From positions 2,389,001 through 2,453,000 of the forward strand of contig JBAMJR010000047.1 of assembly GCA_038501785.1 (NCBI GenBank): a stretch of 64,000 nt of DNA, in the 5' to 3' direction. The translations under genes and the position numbers were made by a program. Source of the stretch: Myoxocephalus aenaeus (lineage: Eukaryota > Chordata > Actinopteri > Perciformes > Cottidae). Shown piece after piece: positions 36,501 through 47,425 of this stretch (the first letter of the stretch is position 1; the number at the start of each line of letters is the position of its first letter). A model generated the notes under the pieces. The model had not been told where the DNA came from. It worked only from the letters and a program-made list of their open reading frames with translations, and did no database searches.

Positions 36501-38537
36501 GAGAACCTGTGCACCATCAGGAGGTTCCTGGCGTTAACGCCGGCCGATAGAGATCAGGTCTACGAAGAGGAGTCGAGGCAGCAGCACAGCGACAGGCTCC
36601 ACACCGTCCTGCACATGCCAGAACAGCAGGTACAAACGCGTGTGAAAATCTGATAAAAGGAAAAAATACACAACCACTCTCAACCACAGACACAAATCAA
36701 AGTGTTTTACGAGTGAGAAAATGTGAACGCCAGCGTCTGATCTCTCGATGTTTAGGAAAGTTTTCCTCTGTGTCGTCCCGCCACCTGCTCCTCTCAGCAG
36801 CCCTCCTCTTCGTCATATTTGTGTCCCATAAGTATTTGAAAATAGAAGTGGTAAATGAGCGTCCCACACATTTCCTGCTAAACACTCCTCCATCCCACCC
36901 TCTCCCCGAAACCAAAATGCCCTCCAGTCTGGCCCTAACCTCAATATTATTCAGAACATTCCCTGTAATTATTGAAGCAGAGAAAAAGGAATTGCCATTA
37001 TCTTTATTTAGGTCCTTTAATTTCGATGGACCACAGATTTATGGCGCTGGATTCCTGTGTTTGGGTGTGCTGGTCACCCCACCCTGCTAATACGCTCTAG
37101 CAGTGTGGTTGTTTGTGTGTGCATGTTGGCGGCTGAAGGAGGCTAGTTGATGACACTTCCCTTAATGTCTCTGCACTGAAAGAGGAGCTGAGTGGTTCAC
37201 GTAATTACTTACTAAGGTTTATGTTGTAATTACACATCATGAGACTGTGATGCTCGACATCCGCCGGTTGTCTCGAACCCTGAAAGTGTCTTCATGTGCC
37301 TGTAGATCTACAGCAATGTTTTGTTGCATTATCATCGTCCCTTTGCCTTTTTTATGTGGTCGCAAAATAGCATGTCCTCTACATTAATACCTCATTGTAA
37401 TATAAAAAAATGACTCTGGTTGCATTAGGAAGGTGTTGCTCTGAAACAGTTTGACAGTTATAAAATGATCTTGTGTTCAGAAGAGACGCAAAATAGTGAC
37501 ACTTTCAACATTTGTCTGCTGCATTTCCTACTTTTTAAATAGTGCAACAAGTACAAAAAGGTTTTAAACTCATGAGATCAGTTAGTTTGTTATGCGTGAG
37601 AGTCAAAAGAGAAAAGGCGAAGGCACCAGGGAGGAGGCGGAGAGACGGGAAGCATCAGTGTATCAGAACTGTGGTACTTTCACACAGTCTCGTCTCCACG
37701 TTGATCTCCTTTGTTTCATCATCCCAACCTATTCCAGTCTGTGACAGTGGCAATGATGTCTGACAACTCAAGGTCCACTTACTAGCTTTTTCTGGACCTT
37801 GAGTTAATATTTTGTAGTTGTAGTTGTTTTAATTGCTAATCTTTAAAAAGCCTGTATTAACATCTTTGCACATACAGAAGTGTAAAATGTAAAATACATT
37901 CTTTTCTCTACAGGCGCTCCACAGACCGCCCCTGCCACCTCTGACCACTCCGTCTCCAATTCGTGAAGACCCGCAGCCCATCCAACTGCTGGTCCTGCAT
38001 GGCTCAGAAGACGGGCCCCAGCGTGGGATGAGCCCCGGCGGAGGAGGCGGAGGACCAAAGAAGGCCCGCTCACGGACGCGGATTTCCCTCGAGGCTCTGG
38101 GAACCCTGCAGAGCTTCATCGGCGACGTGGGGCTCTACCCCGACCAGGAGGCCATCCACACCCTGTCGGCCCAGCTGGATCTACCCAAGCACACCATCGT
38201 CAAGTTCTTCCAGAACCAGCGCTACAACGTCAAGCACCACAACCAGGTCAGGGAGCCCGTCCCCGGGGAGGACGACCGGGAGAGCTCGAGTCCCAGCGAG
38301 GAGGGCGTGTGCACGGCGGAGAGTCGAGGGGAGGAGGGTCTCTCTGCGTCGGAGGAGTCCAGCGAGGACGGGAGAGGATCAGTGGAGGCGTTCAGAACAG
38401 AGGGAGAAGAAGGAGATGTGGAGATGGAGATGGAGAAGGAAGAAGGGGATGATGGGAAAGCCTCGGGGCCAGCGACATCCTCCCTGTCTCCCTACAGCAG
38501 CCTGGACAGCCCCCACTCTGCAGAGCAGCAGAGATAA
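25186..38537 (+). CDS. satb2: SATB2-like homeodomain / CUT-domain chromatin organiser
   Basis: Coding exons: ATG 25227-25419, 27106-27291, 30282-30408, 31096-31219, 31944-32046, 33319-33369 (cassette), 33598-34118, 34215-34427, 34962-35114, 36438-36629, 37914-38537. All join in phase, giving 828 residues, or 811 without the cassette. Domains in order: ubiquitin-like oligomerisation domain (from LMIPVYCVVE in the second coding exon), CUT-like domain (EQWTHATVRNALKELL, ECPLSQ, QEFGRWYKRYKRIK), CUT1 (YQQVRNELKRASISQAVFAR then GLLSEILRKEEDP), CUT2 ([20 protein letters not shown] then WLCELLRWKESPSPENRTLW) and a homeodomain (ISLEALGTLQSF to VKFFQNQRY). The protein folds AT-rich matrix-attachment DNA into loops in the nucleus. 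LINQQLAVSRLLAHQHPQ and LSAQLDLPKHTI are SATB2-like, not SATB1-like. The C-terminus is divergent, so a fish-specific SATB2-like paralog is possible. The start follows an acceptor at 25185, with the 5' UTR upstream. Confidence 0.85.
25420..27105 (+). other. SATB intron after the first coding exon
   Basis: The donor is weak (GAG|GTTAGG). The intron has a GC-richer patch at about 26030-26260 with an ATTAATTA-type homeodomain core (GTTAATTATCC near 26113) and no coding features. This patch could be a conserved enhancer, but only cross-species alignment would show that. Confidence 0.4.
27304..27351. repeat. (TG)24 microsatellite next to a SATB splice donor
   Basis: It starts 12 bases after the donor of the exon 27106-27291. 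Confidence 0.95.
30087..30143. repeat. (CA)n microsatellite, SATB intron
   Basis: About 28 units. A shorter array lies at 29885-29914 and another at 31450-31482. Confidence 0.95.
33319..33369 (+). CDS. satb2: Predicted 51-base in-frame cassette exon of the SATB gene
   Basis: It has a good acceptor (tccctccacag) and donor (AAAG|GTACAT). It enters and leaves in the same phase as its neighbours: the exon before ends ATC-AAA-G at 32046 and the exon after starts at 33598. Inclusion adds 17 residues (EYIEKMWSAQDKSDIK within them). Skipping gives KRIKVERD, which matches mammalian SATB2 at this place. It may be alternatively spliced; cDNA is needed to know. Confidence 0.65.
33559..33588 (+). repeat. 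(TG)15 tract at a SATB 3' splice site
   Basis: The tract ends nine bases before the exon at 33598 and takes the place of a normal pyrimidine tract. Confidence 0.95.
34182..34208 (+). repeat. (TG)13 tract at the next SATB 3' splice site
   Basis: The tract ends six bases before the exon at 34215, again in place of the pyrimidine tract. Confidence 0.95.
34902..34946 (-). repeat. Truncated interspersed repeat against a SATB 3' splice site
   Basis: About 43 bases (CTCCGAGGCAAATTTGTAAT then TTGTGATTTTGGGCTA) are the near-perfect reverse complement of part of the repeat at 39180-39420. The fragment ends about 15 bases before the exon that starts at 34962. Confidence 0.75.
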
Positions 38538-38621
38538 CAGCAGAGACACGAGAACTGAGGAAAACATTAGATGGAAGCAAAAGGACTTCAAACTGTGAAG
38601 CCCACACACGGCCAAGCCGTG

Positions 38622-38627
38622 AATAAA
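38622..38627 (+). terminator. Proximal poly(A) signal of the SATB gene
   Basis: AATAAA lies 85 bases after the stop codon at 38537. A second AATAAA at 40109-40114 could give a longer 3' UTR of about 1.6 kb; SATB mRNAs in other vertebrates tend to have long 3' UTRs, so the distal one may be used. Confidence 0.4.
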
Positions 38628-39179
38628 CACACACACTTTCATCACCTTTACCAGAGCTGATGTTCAGAGCTCGTTAATATCTGAAGGAACTGTGGAAAAA
38701 TATTTAAGTTTGACTGAAAAAGGCATCCGAAGTTACTACCAATGCTTTTGATTTGATGAACAAATCCCTTGAGTTGAGTTCCTCGTCTTTAAAGTGCCGC
38801 GACACCAAAATCTACCGAACACCTCCGTCGGTTTTAAAGGTGACAGTCGTTGTTAAACTACCTCTGCAGCACAATCCACTTATTTTACAGCTCTGTCAAA
38901 GTATTACAAAGTACACGCAATCATCGTCTAAATGTGTGCAACATGGAAGCTGTGCATTTATCTATAAAGGATTTAGACCGATGGATTTTGATACAGTGGA
39001 TTATGCTGCAGGAGTGGTGTGAGAAGTTTAAAATCTTCAGGAGGTTCATGTTTATTTATGTACAATGTCTTTTTATTTTCAGTGTTTAATGTTAAGTTCG
39101 ATACTCGAGAGTTTGTCAGAGTTTTCCTCTTAAGGTAGGGTAAGGCAGGTTAAGCTGGCACTGGAGTCCACATGTGATT

Positions 39180-39420
39180 GAAATTCAATTCAGTTTATTA
39201 TGTGTAGCCCAAAATCACAAATTACAAATTTGCCTCGGAGGGCTTTACAATCTGTACACATACGACCTCCCTGTCCCAGGACCTCACATCGGATCAGGAA
39301 AAAAACAAAAAACATCTTTCACAGGGAAAAAAAGGGAAGAAACCTTCGGGAGAGCAACAGAGGAGGATCCCTCTCCCCGGATGGACGGAAGCAATAGATG
39401 TCATGTGTACAGAATTAACC
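39180..39420 (+). repeat. Interspersed repeat common in percomorph genomes
   Basis: It begins with ATTCAATTCAGTTTATTATG and runs through GTAGCCCAAAATCACAAATT, CCCAGGACCTCACATCGGAT, GGGAAGAAACCTTCGGGAGA and CAATAGATGTCATGTGTACA. I recognise this series from many percomorph genomes. The first part recurs in reverse orientation at 34902-34946, which supports a repeat from within the window. It has no coding capacity. Confidence 0.65.
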
Positions 39421-42181
39421 ACGTAACAGAGTTACAGCACATTACATGAATTTGACAAATGTATGACCAGAAATACTGTAAGCAGTAATGTGACTGCTTT
39501 TGGGCTTTTTGTTGTCGTTGTGCTTCATGTAGGAGAAAGTCAACTTTGAGGAGCGTTTGACTCACAAGCTTCATGGATGCCATAAAATGAACAAAGCTGG
39601 AATTGCAGTTTGCCCACATATTATATGCCAACCTTACAAACTCACGCCAACAAAGCTTTTTAAGTAAAGACCTCCCAAACTTCAGTTATGTTCTGGTGAG
39701 ATATTAGGAATAACTGCAAATAAATGAATAATAACGTACTGACGTTGGGCAGTAGTACCTCATGAGACGGGCATTCCCTTGTGGGAAATAGAGACATGCA
39801 GGTCAATAACACTTGAACCTCCACCCAAACTTTAAATGCATAAACATGCTTCAGGAGGTCGCTTCATCAACTGAGCTCTATTTTAAACTCCAGCCCTCAC
39901 TGAAAGTAAATCACTACCCTCCCATTGATATTTATTACTGACTTATATTTACTCAAATCTGAGTTTTATTGTTGTGATTATAGTTTTACTATCATTTGAT
40001 TTGACTTCAAAAGTCCTTGTAAATGTGAGAAGAAATGAGGAAGTGGGAGCTCAGTGTTACACCGTTTAAAAGTATTGATTTTTTTTTTTTTTTACAGACT
40101 GGAAGAGAAATAAAGCCTTTTCTTTTTTAGGTTGATGTACATTGTGATGTAAATGTTGACACCCGCCAAACTGAATCTGTCATCATATGTGGGAATGAAC
40201 CACGGTCACTGCCACTGTTTAGTGTCATTTGTAACACAGAGGAACGCGGTATGAAAACACATTATTCGCATTTCAGTTTGACAATGGTCTCTGTCCTGGT
40301 GTTGAACTGTTGTTCTTTGATTCTGTTGTGGGCAGGAAGTGAAGATCTGATAAAAAAAAAAAAACGTTTCCAAAGTATTCTGTGTGTAGAAAGTTTGCCT
40401 TTTGAAAAGCAGTCATGCTAGATACTGATTTTAAGATGCTCCGATATAAAAGAGAGAGTCGAGGTTATCGCGTAAGAGCGTGCGAGAAAGCCGCCGTTCC
40501 ACCCGATCCTCGGCCCTCACATACCTCAACTCTCACCACACACTTTATAAAAAGAGCAGCAAACACACACTGCACAGTCCTCGACCTAACCACAGACGTA
40601 TGAATGTAAAAACAGCAGCTGTAAAATGCCAAATGCAAAGTGTACAATGCAATTAGAAGAAGGGGTGCAGTCTGGTCTTTATAAATCTCCAATTCACCAC
40701 ATATTGTAACTGCACGAGACAAAGACCCAAATGAAGAAGCACACAGCGTGTGGAGATGATGAACGATGCTGCGAGCGGACGGTCCTCAGGGATCAAAGCC
40801 GGCTCGGCTCTCAGCTGTCGCGAGTGGGAGAAAGGTGAAGCTTGACCCACACGGATTCCACAATCTGTCGTCCATCATCTGGTGACGGAGGACGAGTGCA
40901 ACCTCCGCTTCTCGCCGCTGGCACTTTAGTTTCTGGGTCACACCATCAGAGCCTTGCCTTTTCTTATCAGGCATCATTTAGTCTCCCTGATATATTCCTG
41001 ATACAGACACATAGCTAGTGTGTCTGTTTAATACTCGATACCTCATATAGCATCATGTACATATGATCTGCAGCTTTTCTCCTCTTCGCTCGGGGGAATC
41101 GTTACAAGCTGATTCATTTCCGAGTCGTATAGTGAACTCTGTGCAGCTTCTTGTCTACTTTTACTTGCCAGGACACCTGATAACAATTTAACGCAGTTCA
41201 GCGGCCGCTAACAAATGTCTGCGTCTCCATCTGTCGATCTCGAGTCGATTAAGTGTTTGGCTTCACGTGAATACACAGTGAATAACAATTCACAGGCCAG
41301 ATGAAAGGACGACGAGCTCCTCGTTGAGCCTCCCATGCAGCTCTTCATCTCAATGGGATTAGCCCATCACCTCAGATTCCCTCAAATTCAAGGACCCAAC
41401 ACAGCATAGTTTGATTACTATTGCGCATTATTTATAAATTCAAGCACTTTTCAATGACATGTCTATTTTCAAAAACGTTCAGTGCACCGATTTTCTCAAA
41501 TATACAAATGTTCAAGGATGTCAATCCTGCCTGATTGTCTGACTGCTCCCACTATAGGCTTCTTGAATGAACAATGTTATTATTGCTGATAGAAATGATG
41601 GCCAACAATATACATATAAGAACTGAACAGCCCTTCTATTGAGAGTACCTGTGAGTTGTATGATAAACTGTGTGTGTGGGCTAGAAAACCCTGGCTGCAG
41701 GTGTTGACCTGACGTGCATCAGATGCTGCAGGTATAGTAACACTTTACGTACTTGAGTTTGAGAGCTAATTTCATGGATTTTGCTCCCATTAACAAAAGC
41801 GGAGAATAAACAACTTTTTTTTTCTTCACATTACATTAGATGATTTTCAGACCAACTGGAGTGGAAACCAGGATGGGAAACAGTTGGCTTCGTTCCGGAA
41901 AGTCGTGGAAAAGCAACTGAATTGAACATGAGGATGCCGCTGGGAGCCGTGACGCAGCCTCTTCATGTTCAGAAGACGAATGTACATGAGCGGTGTGTCT
42001 TTAGAAACCAGTTTAGTTGAAGGAAATCACAGCTAACGCATTAAATGTCCTTGTTTAGTGTGTTCATCGTAGTTAACTCACATATTACAACTGCATCAGT
42101 GAGTGTTGGTACGGTCCACTGGATTTCTGCTAACACAGCTGGCTATTAGAGGCGTATGGCAGGCTGATACAGGGCCATTAG

Positions 42182-43032
<851 letters not shown>

Positions 43033-43627
43033 AACATAAAAGGCAAACCTAAGCATTTTAGTATTATATTTTTTTTACATTCTTGGTTTTATTTTTGCAC
43101 TTTTGCCCAACATTTAGTCCCCAGCTTTAATGCTGATATCTGGTGACTGTTCTGTTACACGGCTTCACCAACCGAGTACAAAGGAAAACCACACGAGCCA
43201 TTGGACGTGTTTTTAACTCTTTAATAACCTGTGTTTTTTAAACCACTGATTCAGAAGGGACAACAAAGGGGGATTTAAAAGTTATTACCTAAAGTTAAAG
43301 TCTGTTTTAAGCATTTTAGTGCGACTTCCTGGTTCAACACTGACCCACCATACTGGTACACCATACAATGCAAGATGTTCTCCTTTATTTTTACTTCTAC
43401 AGACTATGAAGTGGTTTAGGCTGAACCCGTCTGGTTTTCTGATTGCTTGACTTATCCGTTGTAAAACTCAAAGTTGCTCCTTTTTAAAACAAGCAACGCA
43501 ACTATACATCCCCAATCCATGAATCCATGAAATAAAAGTAGTAACTGAGTAGAAGGTAACTGGCAAAACCTTTGAAATACTAGATATTTAGATTGTATTA
43601 AAAATATGAATGAAACACACTCAACAC

Positions 43628-43665
<38 letters not shown>

Positions 43666-44164
43666 TGGTGAAAACACTCCTAAAACACCCAAAGATGAAA
43701 CGAGTCAGAAAACAACCACATCACATCTCCTCAAAAAACAAACATTTCATTATAGCGGCTCTGGTGCATTAGTGGCCGACCAGCAGGTTTTGATGGGCGC
43801 CTCTGAATCACGTTACATTGAGCCAGTAACATTTTTACGCCACCCAAAAAAGACATTTCAAAGCAGAACCCTTCAAGAGAAAAATGAAAAACAATTAAAG
43901 ACTAATAAGGCTTCTAACAGTCTGGTATCTGATCATTTAGTGTTTCATTTATTTCAAGCAGTAAAAAGCTATATTTGTTGTTAATATATATTTAAAAATA
44001 AATATCCAGCAAGTAAATTGAAAGCTAAATTAAAGTGTTCAGTCTCTGTTTTGAAAGAATGGGGAAATCATTGTTAGGTCTCTCATTGATGTGGTTTGTT
44101 TCTCTGCAAATGATGAATGTTTTATTAAGCCTCATCATCATTTTATCCTTAACTTCTGGAATCG

Positions 44165-44206
44165 TCCGGTGGTGTCCCACAGGGCAGTGTGTCGGGCCCC
44201 CTATTG
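44165..44206 (+). mobile_element. Non-LTR retrotransposon reverse-transcriptase relic
   Basis: In the frame starting at 44165 the bases encode S-G-G-V-P-Q-G-S-V-S-G-P-L-L, the hallmark VPQGSVLGPLL motif of LINE reverse transcriptases. The frame meets a stop codon two codons later and no other RT motif is readable nearby, so this is a small dead fragment. The LINE clade cannot be set. Confidence 0.55.
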
Positions 44207-45504
44207 AAACCCTGAGGAGGAACCTTATTTTAGCTGCTTGTGAACATAGACGATATATTCATGAGCATAGGATTAACACTCAAAGCCGTCATTCAGTACC
44301 GATGCATTCTGTTTGCCGACTAGTAGAAAGTAGACCAATCAGGTAAAAAGGGAGTCATCTCTTTCTTCACCACCAACAAAAAAATCTGTTATCTTATGTA
44401 TGAAACTAAAGCGATTGTACGAACAGCAGCGTCGTACCTCTTAATGCCTCCCTGAGCTTTGAACACAGCTCCGGCCTACTGACAAGCTTAAAATGAGAGT
44501 CAATGAGCTATTAGTTCTGTGATTACATAAGGCAGCCGTGGCTTGATTCACGCTCTGTAAATAATTGTGTCATTGCACAGTGAGTTCGCTTCACCACCCT
44601 GGATTTCACAGCATATCCACCACTGGTGAAATCCAACACTTATAGAAAAAGTCGAGTTCGGTAGCAACTTTTCACATTTTTAAACCCATAGCGCATGCAG
44701 TGCGCTCTATAAGAAATAAAATAACTGGTTAATTAAGTCATAAACTGAAGCAATCTCAAACATATGTCTCCTTTGCCACCAACAGCTAAAACATTTTGCG
44801 TTTTACTTACAAGCTAGAAGCACGCTATGCTCTATATAAGTTTGATTATAGTGTGTGACAAAAGGGTTATATTGTTAAGTGTGGCAAAGCAGGGTTTAGG
44901 ATTTGGGACGCAAAAACTTTCCATAAAAATAGAATATTATTATTTGATAAAGAAGAGAAAAGAAAAGGGATCACTTCTACCGTGTGCAGTCAAAACCCAA
45001 TACACGGTATCCATGACATAGAAGGTGGATAAGTGACCACGGGTGAACTCTTTAACTCTTTAGGCAGCCCTGTGTAACCTCAGTGGAAGCCAGTGGAGCC
45101 GTCGAGGAAGCACAGCTGGCCGGGTGGCTGTGGGCTCTCGACACCAGCTGCAGACTCTTGTGCAGAAAGAGCCACCAGGTGTCGGGGATTTCACGCTCCT
45201 TCCCTCCTCCACTGGTTCCCACTGCAGCCTGCTGAACCGTTACCCGGGTTGGATTAACACCGGCTGTTCCTCCACGGTGCCGCCACGGGCCCACCGCGCG
45301 GAGGCCTTCCTCGCTGCTTGCCGACTGGTTCCCCCGTCTCCCTCGCACAAGACGGAACGAAGTATATGTTTGGATTTTTGAAGTTTACTTTGAGTCACTT
45401 TTTTTTGTAACCGTGTAAACTGTTTGCTGACCAGTCGATCGCAGATTTTCTCATTGATTCATATGTTATGGTTGATATCAAGTCTTGACCTCATGGCGAA
45501 CTGT

Positions 45505-45720
45505 TTCTTGGCTGACTGAGAGTTCATTAGTGGCAGATTTTGCTACCTGTGGGCAAAGCCAGGCTAGCTGTCCCCATGGGTCCAGTCTTCTTTATGCTAA
45601 GCTAAGCTAACTGTCCCGTCTCTAGCTTCATATCTAGCGTAATGACAAAAGAGTGATATCATCAAACTGTTGGCGAGAACTCCAATAAGCACGTTTACCA
45701 AAATGTCAAACCGTCTTTAA
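45505..45720 (-). repeat. Interspersed repeat, reverse-oriented copy of the element at 24190
   Basis: TTTATGCTAAGCTAAGCTAA at 45590, AGCCAGGCTAGCTGT at 45558 and ACCAAAATGTCAAAC at 45698 are the reverse complement of motifs in the outer element at 24190-24720. I know this as one of the most frequent interspersed repeats in percomorph fish. It is uninterrupted here. Confidence 0.6.
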
Positions 45721-45972
45721 GTAGTTGTGTGTGTGCCTCTCCTAAAATGCTATTTTCTGCTTTTCCTTACTCTCTCCTTCCCTCCTCCTTCTTTCAATAT
45801 TTCCTCCGTCCTTCCTTCCTTCCTCTCCTCTGTCTATCTGATATCTAACCATGAGTGTTTGAAGCTTAACCGGGATGTAAACACAGAGAGAGGAGGTCTT
45901 CAGAGTAGTAATCACACATGCACACAAATCAATACAATACACACATGCACGCACACACACAGAAACACACAA

Positions 45973-45976
45973 CCCC

Positions 45977-46036
<60 letters not shown>
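45973..46036. repeat. (C)21 followed by (AC)n
   Basis: Poly-C at 45973-45993 runs straight into (AC)n to 46036. Confidence 0.95.
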
Positions 46037-46877
46037 GATGAGTGTGTTCATGTACACAAATACATACACACACAAACTTTGAGACGGGCAGCCTGCTAAC
46101 AATTACAACAATTAGTGGTTCGGCATTGCCAGCCTGCCACACTGCCTGTTTATAATGTGATCGAATACAAATGTCATAACAGAGAAGTTTTGAGACAAAC
46201 AAGCTGCATTATAAACATGATGCCTGAGAGTCAGGTCTGCACTTAACTACAGGAACGAGACAGTTGCTGCAGCAGATATGGAGCCGGAGAACAGAGGAAG
46301 TCTGCACATGAACCGAATCTTCTGCAAGTCAGCGAGCCCCAAATTCCTTTGTCTGCTTTGTTACGACTACTCACTTTTGAAATATTTATGTGTACCATGG
46401 CTGCACAGATTGGTTTGCAAGTTTGATATTCAGAGCTTGAATCTGAAGAGCCGACAAGCCACAAAACTGATCTGTGGAGAGTTGTCCCTGCATCTATGCG
46501 CATCTAATATGCTGCACCGTATCAGCCGTTTTTTTTTAGCAGAAGCGCATATGTGTCAAATAATAATGTATGATCAGAGCTTCAGGGTGCAGCACATGTT
46601 CAGAGGTCAAGAAAAACATTCAGATTCACTCGCGAAGAATAAGCACAGCAAGTTTCATAGAGACTTAACCTTGAAGAAGGAAAAGAAAGGTCAAACGAGT
46701 GCGTGGTGCTGTCTAGTGTGGCCGTGGTTTCATGTCACGTTCAGGTGGATTGAAGGTTCGGCGGCATCGGGCCGCAGCAGGAGAGCATTAGCGGCTGCTG
46801 CTGGATCAAGCAGCTCTAACTGGATTTACTCCGGGAGGAGAACTTGCAAGTGACTAAAATAAGGTTAGTGGGCATGA

Positions 46878-46880
<3 letters not shown>

Positions 46881-46960
<80 letters not shown>

Positions 46961-47036
46961 TGTGTCATGACCACTGTCATTAACGCACCATCATCCACGG
47001 ATCAAAACTGGCCTTGCTCGTGCATTATTCTGCCAG

Positions 47037-47123
<87 letters not shown>

Positions 47124-47144
47124 CACACACACACACACACACAC
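46881..47144. repeat. Inverted pair of microsatellites, (TG)n then (CA)n
   Basis: (TG)n runs 46881-46957 and (AC)n 47039-47144, separated by about 80 unique bases. The two arms are complementary over more than 70 bases. Confidence 0.95.
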
Positions 47145-47181
47145 CTATGTAACTTTATTTCTGAAGACCAAACACAATGGG

Positions 47182-47425
47182 CTTTTTCACAGGAGACATT
47201 TTGACATGTCGCAGCAGGGAAAGCACAGGTGTAAATAATACAATGAATGAGTTCCATTAAGCTGCTTCAGTTTCAGGGTCCTGGTATTGTGCACACTGGC
47301 TCACTGTCACACTGTCATGTCTGACTTGGACACTTGAATAGAACAAAAACCGGCGTTAATGTTATTAGCGACACCCGTGCTTTTCCTCCTGTGACAAGTC
47401 AACATGTCTGCTGTGAAAAAGGGGC
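47182..47425. mobile_element. MITE with long terminal inverted repeats
   Basis: The left end (CTTTTTCACAGGAGACATTT at 47182) and the reverse complement of the right end (CTTTTTCACAGCAGACATGT from 47421 back) match for about 65 bases with scattered mismatches, running on through GGAAAGCACAGGTGT / GGAAAAGCACGGGTGT. The element is about 240 bases and non-coding. Related ends lie alone at 22684-22735 and 52500-52575. Confidence 0.7.

Noticed and set aside
25227..38537. SATB1 as the identity of the SATB gene
   Set aside because: LINQQLAVSRLLAHQHPQ, the CUT2 LCTIRRFL and the homeodomain string LDLPKHTI match SATB2. SATB1 has NQQYAVNRLLAQQ and LDLPKYTI.
39200..39397. A 65-codon open frame (MCSPKSQITNLPR...)
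   Set aside because: It is a reading through the interspersed repeat at 39180-39420, and the same peptide string recurs from the fragment at 34902-34946.
46278..46853. An open frame of 191 codons
   Set aside because: No domain or family resemblance, unusual composition, and no splice or promoter context; chance is more likely.
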